DNA of 64,000 nt from Anaerolineaceae bacterium (GTDB taxonomy: Bacteria > Chloroflexota > Anaerolineae > Aggregatilineales > Phototrophicaceae). Under the pieces are notes generated by a model. The model was not told where the DNA came from. It saw only the letters and a list, made by a program, of their open reading frames with translations, and ran no database searches. Shown here piece by piece: positions 25,817 through 34,682 of the stretch. The position numbers were made by a program, and so were the translations under genes. Location of the stretch: NCBI GenBank assembly GCA_028818375.1, contig JAPPOB010000007.1:164490-228489 (forward strand), read 5' to 3'. Numbering within the stretch: position 1 is the stretch's first letter; every line of letters begins with the position of its first letter.

Positions 25817-26938
25817 GTGCCCGAGCTCGAATTCCTCAATCAACTGGACCCGCAGCTGCGCAACATCATCCAGCGCGTCCTGCTGGCCGTGCTGGCATTG
25901 CTCTTCGTCTGGCTGCTGCGCCGCCTGCTGACGCGCCTCGTGCTGATCCCCTTCAGCCGCTTCCTCGACCGGCGCGACAAGGAAGCCGACGAGATCTTCC
26001 TGCGTATCGTCGAAAACCCCGTGCGCCTGCTGGTGATCGCGCCCGGCCTGCTCATCGCCGGCACCGTGCTGCCCGGCGATGCCGGCACGACGCAGTTCTT
26101 CACGCAACTGGCGCGCAGCTTCGTCATCATGTCGGTCTTCGCCGCCCTCTACAACGCCGTGGGGATCATCGTCGAATCCTCGCTGCGCCTGGAGCACGTC
26201 ACCGGCATCCGGCTCGACCAGCAACTGGTGCCCTTCCTGCGCACCGGCCTGCGGGTCGCCGTCCTCGTTCTGGCCATCGTGATCCTGCTGCAGGAATGGG
26301 ATTACGACGTCAGCGGCCTCATCGCCGGCATCGGTCTCGGTGGCCTGGCCATCTCGCTGGCCGCCCAGGATACCGTCGCCAACCTCTTCTCTTTCACCAC
26401 CATCATCAGCGACAAGCCCCTGCGCGTCGGCGAGTTCATTCGCACGCCCAGCGTGACCGGTATCGTCGAGGAGGTTGGCGTGCGCGCCGTGCGCATCCGC
26501 CAGCTGGACCAGGCGCTGGTCACCGTGCCCAACAACATGTTGACCGGTGAGCCAGTCATCAACTTCTCGCGCATGGAAAAACGCCGCATGGACGTGACCG
26601 TCGGCGTCACCTACGATTCCACCAGCAGCGACCTGCGCGCCCTCGTCGCCCGTCTGCGCGCCATGCTGGCCGCCCACGAAAAGGTGGATTCCGAGACGGT
26701 GATGGTCTTCTTTTCCGGCTTCGGCGACAGCTCGCTCAACATCCTGATCCGCTGCAACGTGACCGAGCCCGCCTGGGCGGACTTCATGGAAGTGCAGCAC
26801 GGCATCCTGCTGACAATCATGGACATCATTGAGGACCTGGGCCTCAGCGTCGCCTTCCCCAGCCGCACACTCTACATCGAGTCCTTCCCGGACGCGCCGG
26901 AAGCCCCGGCAGACGCCGACAAACCGGCCACGACCTGA
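25817..26938 (+). CDS. MscS-family mechanosensitive ion channel
   Basis: 373 residues with several N-terminal membrane helices (IIQRVLLAVLALLFVWLLRR, SFVIMSVFAALYNAVGIIVE, VAVLVLAIVILLQEWDYDVS). The pore helix and beta domain follow: LIAGIGLGGLAISLAAQDTVANLFS, then DKPLRVGEFIRTPSVTGIVEEVGVRAVRIRQLDQALVTVPNN, the MscS signature (cited in two parts in relatives). The C-terminal alpha/beta part closes the cage. It opens under membrane tension and protects against osmotic downshock. The GTG at 25817 has GAGGAG upstream. Probably in one operon with maeB and the following acetyltransferase. Confidence 0.9.
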   Translation: MPELEFLNQLDPQLRNIIQRVLLAVLALLFVWLLRRLLTRLVLIPFSRFLDRRDKEADEIFLRIVENPVRLLVIAPGLLIAGTVLPGDAGTTQFFTQLARSFVIMSVFAALYNAVGIIVESSLRLEHVTGIRLDQQLVPFLRTGLRVAVLVLAIVILLQEWDYDVSGLIAGIGLGGLAISLAAQDTVANLFSFTTIISDKPLRVGEFIRTPSVTGIVEEVGVRAVRIRQLDQALVTVPNNMLTGEPVINFSRMEKRRMDVTVGVTYDSTSSDLRALVARLRAMLAAHEKVDSETVMVFFSGFGDSSLNILIRCNVTEPAWADFMEVQHGILLTIMDIIEDLGLSVAFPSRTLYIESFPDAPEAPADADKPATT

Positions 26939-26949
26939 ACGCGCAGCCG

Positions 26950-27537
26950 GTGGCAGCGCTGACGATCTCGCGGGGGCTGGCTGAACCCTGCCGCGACCAG
27001 GCGGCCCTGCTCTACATGGAGGCCTTTCGCCCGCTGCTGCAACCTCTCCTGGGCGACGGCCCGCGCGGCCTCGACGTGCTGGCGCGCTCCATGAACCCGA
27101 CCCATGCCTTCGTCGCCACCCGCGCCGGGCGTCTGGCCGGACTCGCCGGCATTCAGGACGGGGGTGGCAGCCTGCTGGACATTGGGCTGCCTGCGATGAT
27201 TCAGAGCTACGGTCTTGCCGGCGGCAGCCTGCGTTACCTCGGTATGGGGGTGTTGCTGTCGCGCAGACGGCAGCCCCGCACCCTGCTGATGGACGGTATC
27301 GCCGTGGCGCCGGAGTGGCGCGGCCAGGGCATCGGCACGCAACTGTTGCTGGCCGTCTGCCACCAGGCGCGCGAGAACGGTTACCGCGATGTGCGCCTCG
27401 ACGTGCTGGACAACAACCCGCGCGCCCGCGCCCTCTACGAGCGAAGCGGCTTCCTGGTCGTCAAGGAGCGTTCGTACCCCTTTTTGCAGCGCTACTTCGG
27501 CTTCAGCGCCGTGACGGAGATGCGCCGGCCCCTGTGA
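26950..27537 (+). CDS. GNAT-family N-acetyltransferase
   Basis: 195 residues. The acetyl-CoA-binding motif A is clear: MDGIAVAPEWRGQGIGTQLL, followed by ENGYRDVRLDVLDNNPRARA and LYERSGFLVVKE. The substrate cannot be deduced. The GTG at 26950 starts 12 nt after the MscS stop, so co-transcription is likely. It ends at the border of the next accessory insertion (a methyltransferase with its own promoter). Confidence 0.88.
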   Translation: MAALTISRGLAEPCRDQAALLYMEAFRPLLQPLLGDGPRGLDVLARSMNPTHAFVATRAGRLAGLAGIQDGGGSLLDIGLPAMIQSYGLAGGSLRYLGMGVLLSRRRQPRTLLMDGIAVAPEWRGQGIGTQLLLAVCHQARENGYRDVRLDVLDNNPRARALYERSGFLVVKERSYPFLQRYFGFSAVTEMRRPL

Positions 27538-27555
27538 GCGCTGCGTGCCGGTAAT

Positions 27556-27583
27556 TTGCCTGACACACGATCCCTGATATGCT
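27556..27583 (+). promoter_or_regulatory. promoter of the 27.6 kb DNA methyltransferase
   Basis: TTGCCT (27556-27561), 16 bp, TATGCT (27578-27583), about 30 nt before the ATG at 27613. A typical position for an R-M gene bringing its own promoter. Confidence 0.5.
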
Positions 27584-27612
27584 TTGGGCGTCAGTGAGCA
27601 AGGTAGCCAACC

Positions 27613-28518
27613 ATGTACAAAAACCTCACGTCAGCCGAATTGCCAAGTTTCGAAGTCGTGTCGGATCAGATCCTTTCGAAAATCAGCATCGATCAGATTC
27701 ACCATGGCGATGCGCTTGAGGTACTTGCGACCATGGAATCTGATTCCGTGGACCTGATCTTCACTTCACCACCTTATGCGGATCAACGCAAAAGCACCTA
27801 TGGCGGAATCGCTCCTGACGACTATGTCAACTGGTTTCTGCCTGTGGCTGCTGAACTTCAGCGTGTTTTACGCCCACAAGGGTCATTCCTGCTGAACATC
27901 AAGGAACGTGTTGTTCACGGGGAACGCCATACCTATGTGCTGGAACTCATTCTAGGATTGCGGCAGCAAGGCTGGTTGTGGACCGAGGAATTTTGCTGGC
28001 ACAAGAAGAACAGCTACCCCGGCAAGTGGCCCAACCGTTTTCGAGATTCCTGGGAACGCTGCCTGCAATTCAACCGACAGCGCAAATTCGCCATGTACCA
28101 AGAAGCCGTGATGGTTCCGATGGGGGACTGGGCCAAAACGCGTCTCAAATCGCTGAGCGACACAGACCGCCTGCGCGATGAATCGCGCGTGCAGAGCGGA
28201 TTTGGCAAAAACGTATCCAACTGGGAAGGTCGGGACAAAGCTTATCCCACCAACGTGCTGCACATGGCCACTGAGTGCAACAATGTCGGCCACAGCGCCG
28301 CCTTTCCCATATCGCTGCCTGCGTGGTTTATACAGCTGTTCACACAGCCAGGTGACGTTGTGCTTGATCCCTTCATCGGTTCCGGCTCAACGGCTGTCGC
28401 CGCGAAAGGTCTGGGTCGCCATTACATCGGCATCGACAAGGTGCTGGAATACTGCGAAATTTCGCGGGAACGCGTCGCCGCCCAACCCTTTGCCGAGGCC
28501 CTGGATGCCGACCTTTGA
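27613..28518 (+). CDS. type II DNA methyltransferase, beta class (N4-cytosine or N6-adenine)
   Basis: 301 residues. Motif IV (FTSPPYAD, residue about 52) precedes the target region. Motif I (VVLDPFIGSGSTAVAAKGLGRH) near residue 255 follows, which is the beta-class order. A TSPPY motif is more usual for N4-cytosine enzymes. Lower GC than maeB upstream points to transfer. The following frame (28505-28927) overlaps the end and looks like a damaged nuclease, so this methylase may now be an orphan. The ATG at 27613 has AAGG upstream. Confidence 0.9.
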   Translation: MYKNLTSAELPSFEVVSDQILSKISIDQIHHGDALEVLATMESDSVDLIFTSPPYADQRKSTYGGIAPDDYVNWFLPVAAELQRVLRPQGSFLLNIKERVVHGERHTYVLELILGLRQQGWLWTEEFCWHKKNSYPGKWPNRFRDSWERCLQFNRQRKFAMYQEAVMVPMGDWAKTRLKSLSDTDRLRDESRVQSGFGKNVSNWEGRDKAYPTNVLHMATECNNVGHSAAFPISLPAWFIQLFTQPGDVVLDPFIGSGSTAVAAKGLGRHYIGIDKVLEYCEISRERVAAQPFAEALDADL

Positions 28519-28927
28519 CCCCCGGCGACTCAACGAGTTCGCCAATGAAAGGATCGAAGCGTTTCACAAACGCAGATTGGTACAAAACTTCGAACAGGCT
28601 GTTCGCGTTTTGCAGCAGGGTGATGCCACAACACATGTTCAACCGGTCCTCGGCATTTGTTATGGACGCGCAAGAACTACACAACTGTGAAATTACATCA
28701 AGTACGAAGGCCAGAGTTTCTGGCACTTTTTGTCCGGCGATCCCGCTTTGTATGTCAACCTGATTGAGCCGGCAGGTTTCAGGGCTCGTGAGCACAGTGA
28801 AAGTTTTCGGACACGGCGAAAGCAGGTCGAAAAACAATTCATTGAAGAGTTCTCAAGGGATTATTGCTACCCGGACGGCACAATCGACTGGAATCGTCTG
28901 CTGAAATTCAATTCTGGCAACCTGTAA
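28505..28927 (+). pseudogene. remnant of a restriction endonuclease, interrupted by TGA
   Basis: One reading frame runs from the ATG at 28505, overlapping the methylase end, to the TAA at 28927, with an in-frame TGA at 28688-28690. The first part (NEFANERIEAFHKRRLVQNF) and the last part (YIKYEGQSFWHFLSGDPALY, IEPAGFRAREHSESF, FIEEFSRDYCYPDGTIDWNR, LLKFNSGNL) resemble the two ends of PmeII-type restriction enzymes as far as I recall them. A middle with catalytic residues is missing. I read it as the internally deleted partner of the methylase; the family name is tentative. Confidence 0.5.
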
Positions 28928-28940
28928 TAATCTCACAGCA

Positions 28941-30581
28941 TCACCCGAATCGTTCCAGCCAGTCGCTGTAGCCGCCGACGTGGCTGGTCAACTCGCCGTC
29001 GCGCAGTTCGACGATGCGGTCCACCGTGCGCTCCAGGAAGTACCGGTCGTGCGAGATGGCCAGAATCGCGCCGTCAAAGTCCGCCAAGGCCGTCTCCAGC
29101 ACCTCGGCGGTGGGGATGTCGAGGTTGTTGGTCGGCTCGTCCAGCAGCAGCAGGTTGGGACGCTCCAGCACCAGGGTCGCCAGTTGCAAGCGGCTGCGCT
29201 CGCCGCCGCTGAGCGCGGCCACCGGCAGTCGCAACTGTTCGTAGTGAAACTGGTATTTGAGCAGGAAGGCGACCGCGTCGTTTTCCGACATGGGACGGAT
29301 ATCGCGCACGCGCTCCAGCGGCGATCGCTCCAGCCAGGGGCCGAGCGTCTCGTGGTCCTGCGCGTAGTAGCCGGGCTGCGTCCCGGGGCCGATGCGAATC
29401 TGCCCCTCCAGCGGGGTCTCCTCGCCCAGCACCAGGCGAAAAAGGACGGACTTGCCGGCGCCGTTGGGGCCGATCAGTCCGACGCGCTCGCCATGCCGCA
29501 GGAGCAGGTCCAGGTCGACGAAGAGCAACTCGTCGCCGTAGCCCATCGCCAGGCCCGTGATCTCCAGCGCCTTCGTGCTGCCGCGCCAGCCGCTGAACTC
29601 CGCCTGCAGCTGACGTCGCTCGACGACCTTCTCGATCATCTCGCCCTTTGCTTCCATGCGCTCCAGCATGCGCCGCCGGTGACGCGCCTTGCGTTTGTGG
29701 CGCGGGTCCTCCGTGATACGCGCCCAGTGCTCAAAGCGTTTGATGGCCTCCTCGATCTGGCGGATGCGTTTCTGCTGCGCCGTGTACTGTTGCTGCTGCC
29801 GCAGGCGCGCCAGTTCGCGCTGCGTGGCGTACCAGCTGTAGTTGCCGGCCCAGACCTTAAGCACACCCGCCTCCAGTTCGACGATCTCCGTGACCACCTC
29901 GTCCAGCAGCCAGCGGTCGTGCGAGACGATGATGACGGCGCCCTCGTAGTTGCGGATGAAGGCCTCCAGGCGGCGGCGCGCGACCATGTCGAGGTGATTG
30001 TCGGGTTCGTCCAGCAGCAGTACGTCGGGTCGGGCGACAGCCAGGCGCGTCAGGGCCACCAGCTTTTTCTGGCCGCCGCTGAGCGCCTCGCAGGGCAGGT
30101 CGTAGTCGGCCTCGTCGAGGCCCAGGTGCGCCAGCAACGAGCGCACCCGGCTTTGGTGCTGCGCCCCGCCGAGGCGTTCGTAATCCGCCAGGGCCCTTTC
30201 CTGCTGCGCCAGGACCTGCGTCAGGCGACGCTCGTGGTTGTAGACCGCCGGCTCGGCCAGGCGCGCTTCCACTTGCGCCAGACGCCCCTCGACCTCGGCC
30301 AGCGCCGGCGGTAATTCCATGGCCGTTTCCAGCAGACTGCGGCCCGCGGGCAGGGTGACCTGCTGCGGCAGGTAGCCGACGCGCGTCCCCGGGTGGCGCT
30401 GCACCCCGCCGCTGTCCGCTTGCAGGTCGCCGCTGATGATGCGCAGCAAACTGGACTTGCCGGCACCGTTGGGGCCGATCAGGCCGCTGCGGGCGCGGTC
30501 GTCAATGGCCCAGGAGAGCTCCGCGAAGATCTCGCGGGCGGCATAAGACAGGGTGACGCGGTCGAGGGTGATGCAATGCAT
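28941..30581 (-). CDS. ABC-F family ATPase
   Basis: 546 residues with two ATP-binding cassettes and no membrane part. Walker A GPNGAGKSSLL (near 36) and GPNGAGKSVLF (near 360), signatures LSGGQKK and LSGGERSR, and Walker B LLLDEPDNHLD and LLLDEPTNNLD are all visible. A charged linker rich in Arg and Gln joins the two, as in ABC-F proteins that act on the ribosome E site to relieve stalling or protect from antibiotics. Which subfamily cannot be told. The first Walker B has DNHLD in place of TNHLD, a mild deviation. Confidence 0.94.
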   Translation of the reverse strand: MHCITLDRVTLSYAAREIFAELSWAIDDRARSGLIGPNGAGKSSLLRIISGDLQADSGGVQRHPGTRVGYLPQQVTLPAGRSLLETAMELPPALAEVEGRLAQVEARLAEPAVYNHERRLTQVLAQQERALADYERLGGAQHQSRVRSLLAHLGLDEADYDLPCEALSGGQKKLVALTRLAVARPDVLLLDEPDNHLDMVARRRLEAFIRNYEGAVIIVSHDRWLLDEVVTEIVELEAGVLKVWAGNYSWYATQRELARLRQQQQYTAQQKRIRQIEEAIKRFEHWARITEDPRHKRKARHRRRMLERMEAKGEMIEKVVERRQLQAEFSGWRGSTKALEITGLAMGYGDELLFVDLDLLLRHGERVGLIGPNGAGKSVLFRLVLGEETPLEGQIRIGPGTQPGYYAQDHETLGPWLERSPLERVRDIRPMSENDAVAFLLKYQFHYEQLRLPVAALSGGERSRLQLATLVLERPNLLLLDEPTNNLDIPTAEVLETALADFDGAILAISHDRYFLERTVDRIVELRDGELTSHVGGYSDWLERFG

Positions 30582-30647
30582 GGCAGACGTCCATGGACGG
30601 GGTCAGGTTGTTGCGTTGGCGCTTTTTCCCGGGAGAGCTCCGCTGCC

Positions 30648-31466
30648 TCAACCGGGCTCGACGAGTTCCAGTTGCTCACGGCCGCCGGGATCGCCGGTCG
30701 GCACCCAGACGCCGCAGGGACCGCCATGCTCGCTGACCCCCATCTCCAGCTCCTCGCCGTCGAAGGTCAGCAGCGGCTGGTAGAACTTCGCCACCTTCTC
30801 CGCCTCGCCGACGATGTAATGCGCGATCATGGCGCGGCGGAAGCGGTCTTCGGTCGTGTTGGGCCAGCTGCCGTGAATCACCTGGCCGTTGAAGAAGAGC
30901 ACGTCACCGGGCTGCATCGGCAGGCTGAGCAATTCCATCCACTCCGCCAGTTCGACGGTCGTGCCGCTGAAGAACTTGCGTCGGTCCGCATCGATGATGC
31001 AAAGCTTTTCCAGGTCCTGGCTATGCGGCACGATCTTCATGCAACCGCTTTCCTCGTCGCTGGCGTCAACCGCCATCCAGGCCGCCAGACAGGTGCCCGG
31101 CCGCACTTCCAGCGAGCGCTGGTCCTGATGCAGCGACTGGCCGCGGGCGCCGGGCGGCTTGAAGTAAAACATGGTCTGGGCCGCCAGCGGCTCGCGCCCC
31201 AGCAGGGCCGTCGTCCAGGCGCGCAGACGCGGATCCAGCAACCAGTCGCGGCTGAGCGCATCGTAACGGTGCGGGTGGATCATGCGCGGATAGCGGTAGA
31301 GCGGATCGAACTCGTCCGTGATGCCGTCATCATGGAAGCCGATTTTGCGCGCATGCAGACGCATGAAATGCGCCTTGATGGTTTCCACTTCCTCAGGGGG
31401 GAACAGGGCGGGCACGATCACGTAGCCCTCGTCGGCAAAGCGCCCCAGCAATTGTTGATCAATCAC
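30648..31466 (-). CDS. phytanoyl-CoA dioxygenase (PhyH) family protein
   Basis: 272 residues of the Fe(II)/2-oxoglutarate-dependent PhyH family. The metal triad is visible as HQD in SLHQDQRSLEVRPGTCLAAW and the distal His in FNGQVIHGSWPNTTEDRFRR, whose Arg should bind 2-oxoglutarate. The start QQLLGRFADEGYVIVPALFP is typical. Such enzymes hydroxylate small molecules; the substrate is unknown. It is followed 21 nt upstream on the same strand by a DinB-like gene. Another PhyH gene lies at 55900. Confidence 0.92.
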   Translation of the reverse strand: MIDQQLLGRFADEGYVIVPALFPPEEVETIKAHFMRLHARKIGFHDDGITDEFDPLYRYPRMIHPHRYDALSRDWLLDPRLRAWTTALLGREPLAAQTMFYFKPPGARGQSLHQDQRSLEVRPGTCLAAWMAVDASDEESGCMKIVPHSQDLEKLCIIDADRRKFFSGTTVELAEWMELLSLPMQPGDVLFFNGQVIHGSWPNTTEDRFRRAMIAHYIVGEAEKVAKFYQPLLTFDGEELEMGVSEHGGPCGVWVPTGDPGGREQLELVEPG

Positions 31467-31487
31467 GATGCTGCACCTTTCCCCAGG

Positions 31488-31988
31488 TTAATAGCGCCCC
31501 TTGTAGAGCCAGCGCATCAGGCTCAGATCGAAGGACGGGCCACCCATGCGGGCGGACATGGCCATGATCTCGGCGCGGTGAATGAGGCCATGGTTGGCGA
31601 TGTGCAGCAGGATGTGCCACACGCGGTTGTCGATGCTTTCACCGGCATGGGACAGGTAGGGCGCCGGGGCGGCCAGGCCTGCCTCGTCGAGGCCACCGGC
31701 GAATGCGCGCACCTCCGCCCCGACTTCGTCCAGCTTCTCACCCAGTTCCGCGCGCCCTGGCAGGTCCCCGGCGCCGAATCGCGGTACGGGTGGACGCCCC
31801 CGGGCCCGCTCCAGCCAGGTCCATTCCCCGTTCAGCACGTGCAGCAGGGTTTCATGAATGCTGCCATGCGAATAGCCAGAATCTTGCAGGTACTGCGCCT
31901 CGTCCAGCTGCAGCACACAGTCCTGCCAGACCTTCTGTTGTTCGCCGTAATGGTAGTCGAGCAGGGTTCGGATAATGTCGGGAGTCAT
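31488..31988 (-). CDS. DinB-family four-helix protein
   Basis: 166 residues of the DinB/YfiT-like metal-binding four-helix bundle: IIRTLLDYHYGEQQKVWQDC, SIHETLLHVLNGEWTWLERA (His1) and NRVWHILLHIANHGLIHRAE (His2/His3) place the usual three histidines. Members can be thiol transferases or have unknown roles. It is probably co-transcribed with the PhyH gene that follows. Confidence 0.88.
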   Translation of the reverse strand: MTPDIIRTLLDYHYGEQQKVWQDCVLQLDEAQYLQDSGYSHGSIHETLLHVLNGEWTWLERARGRPPVPRFGAGDLPGRAELGEKLDEVGAEVRAFAGGLDEAGLAAPAPYLSHAGESIDNRVWHILLHIANHGLIHRAEIMAMSARMGGPSFDLSLMRWLYKGRY

Positions 31989-32069
31989 GGCTGGCCACCC
32001 ATGCGGACGGGCGCGCAGTCTAGCGCAGAAGCGGCTGTGCGCGCCAGTCAGGGCTGTGCGCCCGCACTT

Positions 32070-32108
32070 TCCCTGCGGGATGCTTCGGGCCCGCGCCCTT
32101 GCTATAGT
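32070..32108 (+). promoter_or_regulatory. promoter block upstream of the epimerase, shared with manA
   Basis: TCCCTGCGGG, then ATGCTT (32080-32085), 17 bp and TATAGT (32103-32108), 23 nt before the GTG start. The first 19 nt are identical to the manA upstream region and the spacing to the TATA box is the same. Both genes concern sugar metabolism, so joint control is plausible. Confidence 0.55.
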
Positions 32109-32131
32109 GGGGCGAAGAGTCAGGAGCGACC

Positions 32132-33082
32132 GTGCGCGTACTCATCACCGGCTCAAGCGGCCAGATCGGCAGCAACCTCGGCCTGCATCTGCTGCAGCGA
32201 GGTCACGAGGTCTTCGGCGTCGATATCCGCCCCAACACCTGGACGACGCGCATCCCGACGCTGCTGCAGGACCTGGGCGAACGCACCGCCCGCTTCAGGG
32301 GCGGCGTTGGCGACCAGGACTGGCCGCAGGATCTCGATCTGGTGGTACATCTCGCCGCCCATGCCAAGGTGCACGAACTGGTCGAGAAGCCGCTGCGCGC
32401 GCTGGACAACATCACCATCACCTTCAATGTCCTCGAGTTCTGCCGCCAGAATCGTCTGCCCGTCGTCTTCAGCAGTTCGCGCGAGATCTACGGCGACATC
32501 CACCGCTACATCACCGACGAGGCGCACGCCGACTTTTACTATATGGAGAGCCCCTACGCCGCCAGCAAGCTTTCGGGCGAGGCGCTGATCTATTCCTACG
32601 CCCAGTGCTACGACCTGCCCTACCTCGTCTTTCGCTTCAGCAACGTCTACGGCCGCTTCGACAACGACCTTGAACGCATGGAGCGCGTCATCCCGCTCTT
32701 CATTCGCGAGATCAGCGCCGGCCGCCCGGTCACCGTCTACGGGCAGGAGAAGGTGCTGGACTTCACCTACGTCGACGATTGCGTCCAGGGCGTCAGCGCC
32801 GGCATTGAGCGTTTCCTTGCCGGCGCCCTGCGGGACGAGACCATCAACCTGGCCTGCGGTGAGGGCCACCGCCTGCTGGACATGGTGCATTTCATCGGCG
32901 AGGCGCTGGAGACCGGGGCAGAACTGCGCATCGAGCCAAGCCGCGCAGGCGAGATCACGCACTACGTGGCCAACATCGACAAGGCGCGCGAACTGTTGGA
33001 CTACGCGCCGCAGACCTCGCTGCGCGAGGGTATCCGGCGGGCCGTCGCCTGGTCACGGGAATGGGCCGACGGGCAGGGCTGA
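32132..33082 (+). CDS. NAD-dependent sugar epimerase/dehydratase
   Basis: 316 residues of the extended short-chain dehydrogenase family. The N-terminal nucleotide-binding motif is GSSGQIGSNLG (residues 7-17). The catalytic serines lie in VVFSSSREIYGD and the YxxxK pair in SPYAASK. FRFSNVYGRFDND and DFTYVDDCVQG are typical of nucleotide-sugar epimerases. The GTG at 32132 has AGGAG upstream. Likely substrate: a UDP- or dTDP-sugar. It may share regulation with manA through the common promoter block. Confidence 0.9.
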   Translation: MRVLITGSSGQIGSNLGLHLLQRGHEVFGVDIRPNTWTTRIPTLLQDLGERTARFRGGVGDQDWPQDLDLVVHLAAHAKVHELVEKPLRALDNITITFNVLEFCRQNRLPVVFSSSREIYGDIHRYITDEAHADFYYMESPYAASKLSGEALIYSYAQCYDLPYLVFRFSNVYGRFDNDLERMERVIPLFIREISAGRPVTVYGQEKVLDFTYVDDCVQGVSAGIERFLAGALRDETINLACGEGHRLLDMVHFIGEALETGAELRIEPSRAGEITHYVANIDKARELLDYAPQTSLREGIRRAVAWSREWADGQG

Positions 33083-33203
33083 AACGCTACGTCCATCCGG
33101 CCTTTATGCGCCCTTTCTTAATGCTATAGTGAATGTGTGTTTTTCGGGACAGGACGTCGACCTGCGCCCGATTTTTGCACACAACGGAAAGGAATACCCC
33201 CTC

Positions 33204-34598
33204 ATGCGTTTTCGATTGACTGGCCCTGCATTGACCATGCTGACGCTCGCACTGCTGCTCGCGGCGTCGGCGACCCCGGTCGCGGCACAGACACCCTGCG
33301 ACAGCCACGCCGGCCGCCTCGCCGACCTGAACAGCCGCGAGGAACTGAAAGCCTTCGTCCACTGCGCCGCCGCCCACGTCGAAATGGTCGGCTGGGAGCA
33401 GGCCGCCCAGGACTTCGGGGGCCACCAGTGGCTGGACGGCCCGATTTATCTCTTCGCCAGCACCCTGGACGGGACCATGCTCTTCAGCCCCGGCACGGAC
33501 TACATCCCGGGTGAAAGCCTGTGGGAACTACGCGATTCGGAGGGCGTCGCCGTGGTGCAGGAGCAGGCCCGCATCGCGCGTGACTTCGGTGGCGGTTACG
33601 TCTATTACCGCCTCGAAAACATCCAGAGCGGCGCAGAAGAACCCAAACTGTCCTATGTCCTGCAGCTGGACTACCAGGGCGAGCCGGCATTCATCGGCGC
33701 CGGCCTGCACCCGCAGGACACGCACGGCACCTGCCCGGCGGATACGGTGCGCGCCTCCCTCGTCTACACCGAACAGGACATCGAGACCTTCGTCGGCTGC
33801 GCAGCCCATCACCTGCAGCGGAACGGACTGCAGGCCCTGCATGACTTCAACAGCGACCCGCGCTGGAGCTCCGGCCCGACCTATCTCTTCCTCTACGACC
33901 TTGAGGACGCCTTCGCCGTTTTCAACGCGGGGCAGCCGCAGGTGGTCGGCACCATCCGCGACACCTCCGCCTACGCCGAAGGTCGGATAGCCGTCGTGCC
34001 CGAGATGCAGCGTATCCTGCACAGCCACGATGACAGCTACATCTATTATCGCTTCCGCAACCCGGCCACCGACGAGGAAGGGCGCAAGATTACCTACGCC
34101 CGCCGCGTCCTCCACAACGGCCACGAATACCTCCTCGCCGCCGGCCTCTATGTCCCCTCGCTGGAATGCAACGCCCTGCCCCTGGCGCGCGACATCAACA
34201 CCCGCGAGGAGTTGCAACTCTATGTGAACTGTGGCGTCGAACTTCTGGAGGAGCGCGGCGAACTGGCCTTCGACCTCTTCCGCTATCATCCGCAGTGGGT
34301 CGGCGGCTCGTCCTACCTCTTCGTATCCGGTTCGGACTGCCGCAACATCTTCTACCCGCTGGATTATCTCTACGATGAATCCCAGACCTGTGACTTTGTG
34401 GACTCCGCCGGCAACCTGCCGAACCAGGACATCCTCGACATGTCGACCAGCGAGGCCGGCGAGGGCTGGGTCGATTACGTCTGGCTGAACCCGGCCAGCG
34501 AAACACTCGAGACCAAGAGTTCCTACATCATCGCTTCGACGCTCAATGACGAACACGTCTCGGTCGGCGCCGGCCTCTACGAATCGGAACTGCAGTAG
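33204..34598 (+). CDS. secreted protein of three Cache-like repeats
   Basis: 464 residues from the ATG at 33204 (AAAGGA upstream; longer frames read backwards through the epimerase). Signal peptide LTLALLLAASATPVAAQ. Three units of about 145 residues follow, each starting with Cys and a REEL/ELQ helix with a second Cys (for example EELKAFVHCAAAHVEMVGW, DIETFVGCAAHHLQRNGL, ELQLYVNCGVELLEERGE), then a W..GP.YLF strand, and ending in D.GGGYVYYRL...GAGLY (degenerate in some units). This is the pattern of single-Cache sensor domains, with a likely disulfide per unit. There is no membrane helix or signalling domain, so the protein is a free extracytoplasmic binder. A paralogue follows. Confidence 0.85.
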   Translation: MRFRLTGPALTMLTLALLLAASATPVAAQTPCDSHAGRLADLNSREELKAFVHCAAAHVEMVGWEQAAQDFGGHQWLDGPIYLFASTLDGTMLFSPGTDYIPGESLWELRDSEGVAVVQEQARIARDFGGGYVYYRLENIQSGAEEPKLSYVLQLDYQGEPAFIGAGLHPQDTHGTCPADTVRASLVYTEQDIETFVGCAAHHLQRNGLQALHDFNSDPRWSSGPTYLFLYDLEDAFAVFNAGQPQVVGTIRDTSAYAEGRIAVVPEMQRILHSHDDSYIYYRFRNPATDEEGRKITYARRVLHNGHEYLLAAGLYVPSLECNALPLARDINTREELQLYVNCGVELLEERGELAFDLFRYHPQWVGGSSYLFVSGSDCRNIFYPLDYLYDESQTCDFVDSAGNLPNQDILDMSTSEAGEGWVDYVWLNPASETLETKSSYIIASTLNDEHVSVGAGLYESELQ

Positions 34599-34608
34599 CG
34601 ACTTCAGC

Positions 34609-34655
34609 GGATCGCTCCCGCCCGCCACTTACCTGGCGCAGGCCGGGAGCGGTCC
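34609..34655 (+). terminator. hairpin between the two Cache genes
   Basis: GGATCGCTCCCG (34609-34620) pairs with CGGGAGCGGTCC (34644-34655) around a 23-nt loop, followed by CTTTC. It is probably a terminator or mRNA-stabilising hairpin at the end of the first gene. The T-run is short. Confidence 0.5.
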
Positions 34656-34682
34656 CTTTCATATCCCGCAGAGGAGAATGTG

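Noticed and set aside
30393..32588. A 731-codon plus-strand frame across the ABC-F start, PhyH and DinB genes
   Set aside because: Antisense to three recognisable families and without motifs of its own.
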